This document shows, piece by piece, positions 46,806 through 58,568 of a stretch of DNA of 64,000 nt. The translations under genes were made by a program, and so were the position numbers. Source of the stretch: Liolophura sinensis. Taxonomy: Eukaryota > Mollusca > Polyplacophora > Chitonida > Chitonidae. The stretch is taken from assembly GCF_032854445.1 (NCBI RefSeq), contig NC_088295.1:95287805-95351804 (forward strand). The letters are read 5' to 3'. Below the pieces are notes generated by a model that worked only from the letters and a program-made list of their open reading frames with translations, made no database searches and was not told the DNA's origin. Positions within the stretch are counted from its first letter, which is position 1. The number at the start of each line of letters is the position of its first letter.

Positions 46806-47054
46806 GTGTGGACCGGGGATCCGATAAACACAGTGTAACACATCCACTTTTTGAGTCCAGACATATTTATTCCGGTACTGGTATCACCATGGGACATGGG
46901 TGGGCAAAAAAACCCACCGGGTCACCCCCAGTGGCACGAGGGTAAGAAGAGCACTACTCTGATCTGAACTACATGAACAACATGGGAAGAACAATAACGT
47001 AATCACATCTTTGGTGGTGTGAAATGTCTCCAAACACCAACAGAAATTACGACG
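46806..47054. other. About 250-bp insertion within the 40-bp array
   Basis: Non-repetitive DNA with no coding potential and no SINE-alpha or SINE-beta similarity that I can see. The array resumes directly afterwards, so it is probably an unidentified insertion. Confidence 0.45.
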
Positions 47055-47462
47055 ACATTATCCATCCAGTACTGTGAATGAAAGCGGGAGTGGCGACATC
47101 ACCAATCAAGTACTGCTGATGTAAGCAGAACTGACATTCAGTGATCAAGTACTGTGGATGAAAGCGGGACTGGCGACATCAGCGAGCAAGTAAACCGTGA
47201 GTGAAAGCGGAGCTGACAACATCAGCGATCCGTTACTGTGGATGAAAGCCGGGCTGGCGACATCAGCTGTAGATGTAAGCGAGGTCGACATTGGACATCA
47301 GCGAATACTGTGAACGAAAGCGGCACTAACGACATCAACGATCAAGTGCTGTGAATGAAAGCGGGATTTGCAACATCGGCGATGAAGTGCTGTGGATGAA
47401 AGCGGAACTGACATCAGCGATGTAATACTGTGAATGTAATCAAGAATTGCGACATCAGCGCT
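47055..47462. repeat. About 40-bp minisatellite, right part
   Basis: Continues the array with more divergent units of the GAATGAAAGCGGGA type. Confidence 0.85.
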
Positions 47463-47464
47463 TA

Positions 47465-48666
47465 AAAACTAAAAGGGACTTACACTTTAAGCATTCAAGT
47501 GACTTTGACTGAGGATAAGTATGAACACGAGTGGGCCTGACCATTAGCAGAGGGCCTAAGTGAGTGGAACAGTGGAAGTGACTGACAATATCGACGTAAG
47601 TGGGACTGACGATAAACAGTAGACGTAAGTGAGTGAAACAGTGGAAGTGACTGACAATAAGCTTTGGAAGTGACTGGGACTGACCATAAGATATGGACAC
47701 CAGTGGGCCTGAACACTTTAAGCGTTCAAGTGACTTTGACTGAGGATAAGTATGAACACGAGTGGGCCTGACCATAAGCACAGGACCTCAGTGAGTGGAA
47801 CAGTGGAAGTGACTGACGATAAGCTTTGGACGTGACTGGGACTGACCATAAGCTATGGGTTTGAACAGGACTTACGATAAACAGTGGACGTGAGTGGGAG
47901 TGGCCATAAAATATCGACTTAAGTGGGACTGACGATAAACAGTAAACGTGAGTGAGTGAAATAGTGGACGTGAATGGGACTGGCCATAAGATATGGATGT
48001 AAGTGGGACTGACGATAAACAGTGGACGTGAGTGAGTGGAACAGTGGAAATGACTGACGATAAGTTTTGGATGCGACTAAAACTGACTATAATATGTGGG
48101 CTTGAACAGTATTTACAATTAACAGTGGACATGAATGAGTGGAACAGTACATATGAGTGGGACTGGCCATAGGACATGGAAATGAGTAGGACTGACGTAA
48201 CCAGTGGACGTGAGTGAGTGGACAGTGAACGTGAGATAAGATATGGGCGTGAGTGGGATTGGCCATAAGATATGGACGTGAGTGGGACTGGCCATAAGAT
48301 ATGGAGGTGAGTAGGACTGATGCTAACAGAGGGCATGAGTGAGTGGAATAGTGGGGGTGAGTGGGACTGCGGTTAAACAGTTGACGTTTGTAGGACTGCT
48401 CATAAGATATGGAGGTGAGTGTGATTGACGATGAGTGAGTGGAACAGTGAACGTTAGTGGGGCTGGCCATGGGATATGGACGTGAGGCATAAGGTATAAA
48501 CGTGAGTGGGATTGACGATAGAAAGTGGACGTGAGTGAGTGGAACAGTGAACGTGAGTGGGACTGGTCATGGGATATGGACGTAAGTGGGACTGGCGATG
48601 GGACATGGACGTGTGTGAGACTGACGATAAACAGTGGACGTGAGTGGGACTTGCCATAGGATATGG

Positions 48667-48697
<31 letters not shown>

Positions 48698-50120
48698 TGT
48701 ATTTGATTGGTGTTTTACGCCGTACTCAAGAATATTTCACTTATACGACGGCGGTCAGCGTTATGGTGGGAGGAAACCGGGCAGAGCCCGGGGGAAACCC
48801 ACGACCGTCCGCAGGTTGCTGACAGACCTTCCCATGTACGGCCGGAGAGGAAGCCAGCATGAGCTGGACTTGAACTCACAGCGACTGCATTGGTGAGAGA
48901 CTCCTGGGTCATTACTCTGCGCTAGCGAGCTAACCGACTGAGCCACGGAGGCCCCCATAGGATATGGACGTGAGTGGGACGGGCCATAAGATATGAATGT
49001 GTGGGACTGGCCGCTAAGATATAGATGTGAGTGGGACTGGCCATAGGATAAGGACAAGTGGGACTGGCCATTGGATATGGAGGTGAGTGAGACTAGCAAT
49101 AGGATATGAATGTGTGGGACTGGCCATAGGATGTGGACATTAGTGGGACTGGCCATAAGATATGGACGTGAGTGGGACTGGCCATAAGATATGGAGGTGA
49201 GTAGGACTGATGCTAACAGAGGGCATGAGTGAGTGGAATAGTGGGCGTGAGTGGGACTGCGGTTAAACAGTTGACGTTTGTGGGACTGCTCATAAGATAT
49301 GGACGTGAGTGTGATTGACGATGAAAGAGTGCATCAGTGAACGTGAGTGGGGCTGGCCATGGGATATGGACGTGAGGTATAAGGTATAAACGTGAGTGGG
49401 ACTGACGATAGAAAGTGGACATGTGATTGACGATGAAAGAGTGGAACAGTGAACAAGTAGGATTGGCGATAGGATATGGTGGTGAGTGGGACTGGCCATA
49501 GGGTATGGAAATGTGGAACTGTTCGTTAAGATATGGGAGTGAGTTGGACTGGCCAAAGGATATGGACGTGTGGGACTGGCTGCTAACATATGAACGTGAG
49601 TGGGACTAGACATAGGATATGAATGAGTGGGATTATCCAGAGGATATGGAGGTGAATGGGACTAGCCATAAGATATGGGGGTGAGTGGGACTGACCATAA
49701 GATATGGACGTGTGGGACTGGCCATAAGATATGGGGGTGAGTGGGGCTGACCATAAGATATGGACGTGTGGGACTGGCCATAAAGATATGGAGGTGAGTG
49801 GGACTGGACATAGGATATGAATGAGTGGGACTGGCCATAAGATATGAGGGTGAGTGGGACTGGCTATAGGATATGGACGTGTGGGACTGGCCATAAGATA
49901 TGGAGGTGAGTGGGACTGGCTATGGGATATGGACGTGTGGGACTGGCCATAAGATATGGAGGTGAGTGGGACTGAACATAGGATATGAATGAGTGGGACT
50001 GGCCATAAGATATGGAGGTGAGTGGAACTGGACATAGGATAAGGTCAAGTGGGACTGGCCATAGGATGTGGACGTGAGTGGGACTAGCCAGAGGACACGA
50101 ACCTTAGTGGGAATGGGAAT
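47465..50120. repeat. 29-bp minisatellite, about 80 units with block duplication
   Basis: Unit AGTGGGACTGGCCATAAGAT plus nine bases; 49142 and 49171 give 29 bp. A block of about 235 bp (48290-48530) recurs at 49185-49420. A SINE-alpha splits the array at 48667-48954. Confidence 0.93.
48667..48954 (-). mobile_element. SINE-alpha, near full length, with target-site duplication
   Basis: On the minus strand: A box (TGGCTCAGTCGG), B box (GAGTTCAAGTCC), body, GAGTACGGCGTAAAACACCA and an AAATA-repeat tail. Flanked by the 13-bp repeat CCATAGGATATGG (48654-48666 and 48955-48967), inside the 29-bp array. Confidence 0.94.
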
Positions 50121-50809
50121 AAACTGTAGACATGAGTTGTATCTAGACATGACTTGGACGTAAAAACACTAGAAGCCACAATACCTTCTATTGTTGAGGT
50201 ATTTGAGATGAAATTGGGTACAATTTTTGTTTCCGCATTATTTGTTATTGCTGAGCAAACTGATTACACGATTGAAAGCTTACGAATCAACAATCATTTT
50301 AGTCAGTTAACAGTGAAATAGACTGTTGTTATCCGCTAGGGGCCGGGAAAATAAATATACCTTCATACTACGCGGGAGTGGAATTACTGTATTGTTATCC
50401 ATCATTCTGACAAAGCAGTAAAATTCCGCGACGCATCTGGAATTCTGGTATCTACCATCCACCCAAGCCTCAGCATTGTTCTCCAGCCCATGGTAAGGAG
50501 CTAGGTTGCCTGTTTGACTATAGGACTGTAACCCAAAACTGTTCCCATCACTATTACACTAATTGAAATCGATTTTCGTCGACAGATGATCTCCAGTGGT
50601 AGACCTCTCAATGGCATAAGGACAGTACTTAGTGGACTAAACACCGACTTACAGTCGTATTAAGGAGCTCAAAAAATCCATGTCCACTGGTGAATTTCAG
50701 ACAGTGGTCTATTGTGAGGATGGGATAAACGGTTATCAATATTCACGGAGAAACTCAACATGCTCTATCGCGAATAGATGCATATGGCTGTACAGTAGAA
50801 ATCTCTGTC
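50121..50809. other. Unique sequence
   Basis: No gene recognised; the 317-codon frame starting at 50680 runs straight into the following array. Confidence 0.5.
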
Positions 50810-51575
50810 GTCCTACATTTGTAATACACAACATGTTTATGTCAGTCCGCATTTGTTGTACACAACAAGTTTTTGTACGTTCCGCATTTGCTATACACAA
50901 CATGTTTTTGTCCGTCTCGCATTTGTTGTACACAACATGTTTATGTCCGTTCCGCATTTGTTATACACAACATGTTTATGTCCGTCCCGCATTTGTTATA
51001 CACAACATGTTTATGTCCGTTCCGCATTTGTTATACACAACATATTTTTGTCCGTTCCGCATTTGTTATACACAACATGTTTATGTCCGTTCCGCATTTG
51101 TTATACACAACATGTTTATGTCCATTCCGCATTTGTTATACACAACATGTTTATGTCCGTCCCGCATTTGTTATACACAACATGTTTATGTCCGTCCCGC
51201 ATTTGTTATACACAACATGTTTATGTCCGTTCCGCATTTGTTGTACACAACAAGTTTTTGTCCGTTCCGCATTTGTTATACACAACATATTTTTGTCCGT
51301 TCCGCATTTGTTATACACAACATGTTTATGTCCGTTCTGCATTTGTTATACACAACATGTTTATGTCCGTTCCGCATTTGTTATACACAACATGTTTATG
51401 TCCGTTCCGCATTTGTTATACACAACATATTTTTGTCCATTCTGCATTTGTTATACACAACATGTTTATGCCCGTTCTGCATTTGTTATACACAACATGT
51501 TTATGTCCGTCCCGCATTTGTTGTATACAGTATATCCCTTTTCGTCTCGTATTTGTTTTACACAAGCATGTTTTG
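50810..51575. repeat. 35-bp minisatellite, about 22 units, open in all plus frames
   Basis: Unit CATTTGTTATACACAACATG plus TTTATGTCCGTTCCG; 50951 and 50986 show 35 bp. As 35 is not divisible by three and the unit lacks plus-strand stops in every register, three overlapping frames of 254-317 codons arise, each with the same 35-residue cycle. Confidence 0.96.
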
Positions 51576-51654
51576 TCCATGCGCTACTTTTTCATCATTT
51601 ACATGTCTTCCACGTGATTTACAGCAGAATTAAACCTGGTTTTCATACACACTA

Positions 51655-52265
51655 CGAATGACCGCCTTGACCGGCGACTCCAGTGTTCTCATACACCCGG
51701 CGGATGATCGCCGTAGCCGGCGGCTCCAATAGTCACACACACCCGGAACGGCCCCTATAGCACAATTGGTAGAGCGTCCGCTTCGGGGGTGGTAGATCCA
51801 GGGTCAATCCTGGGTCGAGTCACACCTAAGATTTTAAAAGAGGAAGTTGTAACCTCCTCGCTTGGCTTTCAGCATGAAGGGGATGATGCAACGATGCGTT
51901 GACCCGTATCAGTATAATGGCTCGGGCGTGGAGGCTTACTTGCCTTTGGTAAGGCGTCTAAGAGAAGCAAGCACTCACTCACTCACACACACCCGGTGGA
52001 TGACCGCCGCTTCCGGCGGCTCCAGTGTTCTCACACACCCGGCGAACGATCGCCGTGGCCGGCCACTCCAGTGTTCTCATACATTCGGTGAATGACCGCC
52101 TTGGCCGGAGGCTCCAGTGTTCTCACACCCGGCGGACGAACACCCTGGCCAGCGACTCCAGTGTTCTCGTACACCCGGCAGGTGATTGTCTTGGCCGGCC
52201 ACTCCAGTGTTTTCATACATTTTGTGAATGACCGCTGCGGCCGGTGACTCCATTGATCTCATTCG
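51655..52265. repeat. 46-bp GC-rich minisatellite, split by a SINE
   Basis: Unit contains GGCGACTCCAGTGTTCTCAT and ACACCCGGCGGATGA; 52021, 52067 and 52113 give 46 bp. Interrupted by SINE-beta at 51747-51983. Confidence 0.9.
51747..51983 (+). mobile_element. SINE-beta with intact tRNA-like head, internally deleted
   Basis: The head contains TAGCACAATTGGTAGAGCGT (A-box region) and GGTAGATCCAGGGTC (B-box region). The body ends at GGTAAGGCGTCTAAG and is followed directly by the AAGCACTCACTCACTCA end, so the middle of the 3' half is missing. Flanked by the 13-bp repeat CACACACACCCGG (51734-51746, 51984-51996). Confidence 0.88.
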
Positions 52266-52289
52266 CATGTTGTACGACCGCCATACTTA

Positions 52290-52615
52290 TCACAAATACG
52301 TGCTTCACTTCCAGTAACCACAAATCCCTGGTTATCACACACACACCCGTGCAACACTTTCAGCAGACACAAATCTTTATTCTGATCACACACACACGTT
52401 CTACACTTCTGGCAGACACAAATCTATATACTCACCACACACACGTGCTACATTTCCAGTGGACACAAATTCCTAGTTACTAGTATCACACACACACGTG
52501 CTACATTTCCAGTGGACACAAATCCCTACTTACCTCACACACGTGCTACTCTTCTGGCAGACACAAATCTCTATACTCATCGCACATACATGCTACACTT
52601 CTGGCAGACAGGACA
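52290..52615. repeat. About 47-bp minisatellite, about 7 units
   Basis: Unit contains CACACACACGTGCTACATTT and GGCAGACACAAATC. Confidence 0.85.
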
Positions 52616-53744
52616 CGTTTAAACCTTGAAGGAAAAATATGATATTGCGCATATTAACAAAATACATGGAAAATACTTCTCCCGGATAGGTATTTAAGAA
52701 AAACAAAATTTACCACAAACATGAGAATGGCGTTTGCATGTAAAAGCTTTTCATGGTGGAAATGAGTTAACGAATAGTCTGGACTGCTGGGGTTCTAAGA
52801 CTGGATTTATCACCTCTTTATACAAACATTAGCGAAGAGCAGCCATATTAATGTCGACTCAGCTGTGTACAAAGGTTTTGTTCTCACAGTGGAGGAGTAC
52901 TTTATCAGAATCGATTTTGAAACCCCTGCCTTACATTATCATGATATCTTAACGCTTTTAACCACAGCTTTTGTACCATACTGGTTATACAAGTGGCAAA
53001 ATAAATTAACGACTGGGAATGAATTTCCCGATGAGTATAATTATCCCTGTCAATATAGCTTAACTCTCTTCTTTCCAGCTACACGCCGAAGGCTCTTTCA
53101 CCCTGCATTAACCAGCTAACTGACGAAATGATACAGAAACAGTTAGAAAAGCACGAGTTAGCTACACACGAGACTGCTGTCTAACTGTGGTTGGGCGATA
53201 TCCTAGGCGAGAAGCGCGCGCTAATGCGCGTGCTTTATTCACAGTAAAATCGCACTGGTTTGTGAAGTTTATTTGAAGATTTGGCCAGTTGACTATAAAA
53301 TGTCTGCCTTAAGGTTCTATGTGGCATAAATTAAATGTATATCAAAATCAGTACGCCGCCGTCCACACCAATCGATAACTTCGACCGCATATTTACTTTC
53401 TGAGTTAAATCGCTTAATGAAGTTGATTAAGTGATTTTGTTGTGGTGAGGTAGGTTACATATTGTAAGATAAACTTTTCTCTTTTCGCCGACGGTAAAAT
53501 TTCACAGAGCCGCATACATCGGGGGGGGGGGGGGGCGTACTCCACCTTTTCTTGCACACTAGGATATGTAAATAGACGGAACTATATTCACACCTTCCGA
53601 CGATAATTCTAACCAACAAACCCATAGGTATCCTACACTGAGCTTAGTGGCGGGCTGATCACGCCCTAGTAGAGAGATTTTAAGTATCTCGGAGCGCGTT
53701 ACGAGTGGTAAACAATTAACTTTTACCGTGAGCTACACTACAAT
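52616..53744. other. Unique sequence
   Basis: An 84-codon plus-strand frame (52865-53119) has no recognisable domain or clear splice context. A run of about 16 G is at 53521-53536. No other feature. Confidence 0.5.
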
Positions 53745-55040
53745 TAGTGACTGACCAGATGTAGGATACAGTTATTCATGATTTGTGGTTGACCCATGAC
53801 CAGATGTAGGATGTAATTTGTGGTGATATGCGTATGTCCGATGACCAGATGTAGAACGCAATTTGTGGTGATTTGTGTGTTACCGATGACCAGATGTAGG
53901 ACGCAATTTGTGGTGATTTGTGTGTTACCGATAAACAGATGTAGGATGTAATTAGTGAGTGAGTGCTTGAGGTTTAACGTCGTACTCAACAATTTTTCAG
54001 TCATATGACGACGAAGGAATCTTTAGGGTGCATGTACGTGTAATGTGCCTCCTTGTAGCAGGACGGATTTCCACCGCTCTTTTATTTAGTGCTGCTTCAC
54101 TGAGACGACTTACCGAAGGCAAGTAAGCCGCCCCGCCCGAGCCATTATACTGATACGGGTCAACCAGTCGTTGCACTATCCCCTTCATGCTGAACGCCAA
54201 GCGAGGAAGTTACAACCTACATGTGTTAAAGTCTTAGGTGTGACTCGATCAAGGATTGATCCTGGATCTACCGGTCCCGAAGAGGACGCTCTACCAACTG
54301 TGCTATCCGGGCCGGTAGGATGTAATTAGTGATGATTTGCGTTTGTCCGATGACCAGATGTAGGACGCAATTTGTGGTGATTTGTGTGTTACCGATGAAC
54401 AGATGTAGGATGTAATTAGTGATGATTTACGTATGTCCGATGAACAGATGTAGGATGTAATTAGTGATGATTTGTGTGTTACCGATGAACAGATGTAGGA
54501 TGTAATTAGTGATGATTTGCGTATGACCGATGAACAGATGTATAGCATAATTATTAATGGTTTGTGTTTGACTGATGAATATGAATGAATTTGACACAGG
54601 ATGTAACTAATGTTGCTTTGTGTTTGGTCCTATGAAGAGGTGTATTGTATAACTAGTGATAATAATTATTGTGTAATTAGTGATGATTTGTAATTAGTTA
54701 TGATTTGTGTTTGGCCGATGAACTTTAGTTTTGCTTTATGTTTAGTTATGTGGAGAGATATATTGCATAATTGGTGATGATTTGTGTTTGACCGATGACC
54801 TGATGTAGGATGTAATTAGTGATGATTTGTGTTTGAATGGTGAATGTAAATAAATTTGACAGAGGATGTAACTACTGTTGCTTTGTGTTTAGTCCTATAA
54901 AGAGGTGTATTGCATGATTAGGAAGTAAATTGTGATGATTTGTAATTAGTTATGATTTGTGTTTAACCGATGACCAGATGTAGGATGTAATTTGTGGTGA
55001 TTTGTGCTTCACAGATGAACAGATGTATGACGTAATTAAC
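53745..55040. repeat. About 46-bp minisatellite, split by a SINE, diverging rightwards
   Basis: Unit contains GATGACCAGATGTAGGATGT and AATTAGTGATGATTTG. The left part is regular; beyond about 54550 units are strongly diverged with deletions. Confidence 0.88.
53957..54315 (-). mobile_element. SINE-beta, full length
   Basis: Most complete copy in the window. On the minus strand: tRNA-like head with TAGCACAGTTGGTAGAGCGT, body with GGAAGTTGTAACTTCC-like palindrome, segment GGTAAGTCGTCTCAGTGAAG, tail TTGAGTACGACGTTAAACCT and CACTCA end. Flanked by TAGGATGTAATTAGTGA on both sides (from 53942 and from 54316). The flanking copy could also be an array unit. Confidence 0.92.
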
Positions 55041-55569
55041 TAGCAAAAAGTATTTGGGACTAGAAATGTAACCTACCTTTTTTAACACAGAATAGTGCTT
55101 CTGGTTCCGGAATGTGGCTTGCCACCTGACCAACTGATGTTATTTTTCCGTTTGTCTTTAGCTTTGAGCTAACAATAATTCTTCTTCATAGACAGGGTGT
55201 CTCAGCCTTAGGTTTGTATTGCTGTGTCTGACGATGTGAACAATACACAATCGCGTGGCGGGCAAAGAAATAAGGCTTCGCTGTGACCAGCAATATAAGA
55301 TCAGAAATAAAGGATTTACTGCTTTTGGATAGGTACGAGGAGGGGAAAGAGACAGCCGCCTGGTTCAGCGTTCTTCTGGCATCGGCCCTCCAGTGTGTAC
55401 AGACGTCGGTTTACCTTCCATCTCGTCAGCATTTATCCACATTTTATTCGTCTACCAAACTGACTGTCCGACAGAGAAAGAGCACCCCGATGGCAGATCA
55501 GCATGTAGGGTTTGTGAAGTCGGTATTCTACACTAAATAGATGATTCTACTGTTGAAACAAAACAACAC
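55041..55569. other. Unique sequence
   Basis: An 85-codon plus frame (55283-55540) is not recognisable and not called. Confidence 0.45.
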
Positions 55570-55790
55570 ATTCGTACAGACACCGGCCGGGATCACACTT
55601 GTACAGACACCGACAGGGGTCACATTCCTACAGACACAGGTCGGGGTCACATTTGTACAGAAACCGACCGGGATCATATTCGTACAGGTACCACTGAAAT
55701 CAAGTTCTTACAGACACCGATAGGGATCACATTCTTACAGACACTGGTAGGGATCAGATTAGAACAGACACGTGATGAGTTGTTTTCTGT
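55570..55790. repeat. 27-bp minisatellite, about 8 units
   Basis: Unit contains GTACAGACACCGACCGGGAT; 55576 and 55603 give 27 bp. Confidence 0.88.
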
Positions 55791-55819
55791 GGGTTACTAA
55801 CCACGTGTATGACTACTAG

Positions 55820-55935
55820 ACACCCATGGTGCATGGTCGCCACCCAGGACGCATGGTCGACACTCATAATGCATGGTCGACACCCAGGACACATGGTCGA
55901 CACCCAAGACGCATGGGCGTCACCCCTAATGCAGT
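55820..55935. repeat. About 20-bp minisatellite, about 6 units
   Basis: Unit of the type GCATGGTCGACACCCAGGAC. Confidence 0.85.
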
Positions 55936-56509
55936 CACCACATCAGAGTATTATACTTTTTTGCGTTAAACTTGTCGCCTATATTCAGCTATGTATAAAA
56001 TTAGTCAGGCTCGCCATCAGAATGGCCTTTCATACGTTACATGTAACAACACAAGCACCAGGCCTGCACATCTATATGTTGGACCTCCATATCGTTGCAA
56101 GGCAAATTTAGTTTTCTGTCCATTCTGTCCTAATTCCTATTATGTTAAACACCATGCTTGAGCTTCTATTTGACACGAAAGGCACATTGTCTCTAGTGAC
56201 GTCGCAATTATTCAGTAACAATTGGAATGCAGACCATTGGGCAGTTTCTTGGTTTACAATGGTTGCACCCACGCGTTTAGATCAAACTCCTTGAAGTAAC
56301 AAAACATACACTGGTGTCTCCGCGAGCAGACTACACTGACTTTTATCACAGATTTTTTGAGGACATACTGCCATGAGATCATACGGCTACAAGGGAGAAA
56401 ATAGGTTTTGGTTGTAGTTATGTTATACCTACTCTTGTATTTCAGACAGGACAGGGTTCAGAGTGAAGTGATTCAGAGCCAGTGTCACTGCTGTCGCCTT
56501 CCTTCAAAA
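55936..56509. other. Unique sequence
   Basis: Nothing recognised before the 36-bp array. Confidence 0.45.
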
Positions 56510-58265
56510 CATATCTGCAGTGTTTGTTTTTCCAGAAGATTTGTCACAGCTCTTACATCAAGACGACTGTTCATGTGTCGCTCAGCTCGCTCATCAAGAC
56601 ACTTGTCTATGTATCCCTCAGCTCGCCCATCAAGACGTTTGTGCATGTGTCGTTCAGCTCGCTCATCAATACCATTGTTCATGTGTCGCTCAGCTCTTAC
56701 ATCAAGACCATTGTTCATATGTCCCTCAGCTCTTACATCAAGACATTTGTGCACGTGTCCCTCAGATTTTACATCAAGACATTTGTGCATGTGTCGCTCA
56801 GCTCGCTCATCAAGACACTTGTTTATGTGTCCCTCAGCTCTTACATCAAGACGTTTGTGCATGTGTCCCTCAGCTCTTACATCAAGACATTTGTGCATGT
56901 GTCCCTCAGCTCTTACATCAAGACATTTGTGCACGTGTCCCTCAGCTCTTACATCAAGACGTTTGTGCACGTGTCCCTCAGCTCTTACATCAAGACATTT
57001 GTGCATGTGTCGCTCAGCTCGCTCATCAAGTCCATTGTCCATGTGTCGCTCAGCTCTTACATCAAGACATTTGTGCACGTGTCCCACAGCCCTTACATCA
57101 AGACGTTTGTGCATGTGTCGCTCAGCTCGCTCATCAAGACACTTGTTTATGTGTCCCTCATCTCTTACATCAAGACGTTTGTGCATGTGTCCCTCAGCTC
57201 TTACATCAAGACGTTTGTGCATGTGTCCCTCAGCTCTTACATCAAGACATTTGTGCACGTGTCCCTCAGCTCTTACATCAAGACATTTGTGCATGTGTCG
57301 CTCAGCTCGCTCATCAAGTCCATTGTCCATGTGTCGCTCAGCTCTTACATCAAGACATTTGTGCACGTGTCCCACAGCCCTTACATCAAGACGTTTGTGC
57401 ATGTGTCGCTCAGCTCGCCCATCAAGACGATTCTTCATGTCTCGTTCAGCACGCTCATCAATACCATTGTTCATGTGTCGCTCAGCTCGCCCATCAAGAC
57501 CATTGTTCATATGTCTCTCAGCTCTTACATCAAGACACTTGTTCATGTGTCGCTCAGCTCGCCCATCAAGACGATTGTTCATGTGTCGTTCAGCTCGCCC
57601 ATCAAGACGATTGTTCATGTGTCGTTCAGCTCGCCCATCAAGGCGATTGTTCATGTGTCCCTCAGCTCGCCCATCAAGGCGATTGCTCATGTGTCGCTCA
57701 GCTCTTACATCAACACATTTGTTCATGTGTCGCCTAGCTCGCCCATCAAGGCGATTGTTCACGTGTCGCCCAGCTCGCCCATCAAGACGATTGTTTGTGT
57801 GTCGTTCAGCTCGCCCATAAAGACCATTGCCCATGTGCCGTTCAGCTCTCCCATCAAGACGATTGTAGCATGTGTCGCTCAGCTCGCCCATCAAGACGAT
57901 TGTTCATGTCTCGTTCAGCACGCTCATCAATACCATTGTTCATGTGTCGCTCAGCTCTTACATCAAGACCATTGTTCATATGTCTCTCATCTCTTACATC
58001 AAGACACTTGTTCATGTGTCGCTCAGCTCTTACATCAAGACATTTATTCATGTGTCGCCTAGCTCGCCCATCAGTTCGATTGTTCATGTATCGCCCAGCT
58101 CGCCCAGCTCGCCCATCAATACGATTTTTCATGTGTCGTTCAGCTCGCCCATCAATACGATTGTTCACGTGTCGCCCAGCTTGCCAATCAAGACGATTGT
58201 TCACGTGTCGTTCAGCTCGCCCATCAAGACGATTGTTCATGTGTCGCTTGGCTATCTGCTGCGAG
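56510..58265. repeat. 36-bp minisatellite, about 48 units, open in at least four frames
   Basis: Unit TCAGCTCGCCCATCAAGACG plus ATTGTTCATGTGTCGC. As 36 is divisible by three, three plus frames (405-526 codons) and one minus frame (469 codons) stay open, each with a 12-residue period (for example SSLIKTLVHVSL plus, NRLDGRAERHMN minus). Several two-unit variants recur, for example at about 57000-57120 and 57290-57410, showing block duplication. It could be coding, but simultaneous openness of opposite frames argues for a by-product. Confidence 0.93.
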
Positions 58266-58359
58266 AGAGTCGATCAGTCTAAATGTGTCAGCCTCACCTC
58301 CCCCCTCCCCCCCCCCGGCGTGGCCGATAGTTGGCATTCATCTCTATTGACCAGACTAG

Positions 58360-58568
58360 ACCGAGTTCCCCGGGAAAGAGGACATAACAAGGACCCCACA
58401 TGGGCAAGCAGAAGGCCTGTCAGTGACGATAAGCGTAACTTGCCTCAGTATCTCAACAATAGCGAGTCGCCTGACCCGTGGGACATCATTTACTCCCCGG
58501 TACCCACAGAGAAGGTCAGCATGAAACACAACTTCGTAAACGTAAAGCAGCTCAATACGCCTAATTGA
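58360..58568 (+). CDS. Candidate terminal coding exon, protein not recognised
   Basis: Unique sequence just right of the 36-bp array. After acceptor-like TCTATTGACCAGACTAG the frame reads VPRERGHNKDPTWASRRPVS, then LPQYLNNSESPDPWDIIYSP, ending VKQLNTPN at TGA (58566-58568). The composition is balanced, charged and Pro/Trp-containing, like a real protein end and unlike the arrays. The frame is continuous with a 257-codon ORF that runs back through the array, so two readings are possible: a last exon spliced in at 58355 or 58360, or the unique tail of a repeat protein. No polyadenylation signal was found nearby. Function unknown. Confidence 0.35.

Noticed and set aside
50680..51661. Three plus-strand ORFs of 254-317 codons
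   Set aside because: By-products of the 35-bp array; all three registers give the same 35-residue cycle.
53521..53536. G-run as a functional quadruplex
   Set aside because: A single uninterrupted mononucleotide run; no flanking structure or gene to give it meaning.
56408..58062. Overlapping ORFs of 405-526 codons (plus) and 469 codons (minus)
   Set aside because: All come from the 36-bp tandem array. Openness in opposite and overlapping frames is explained by a stop-free unit divisible by three.
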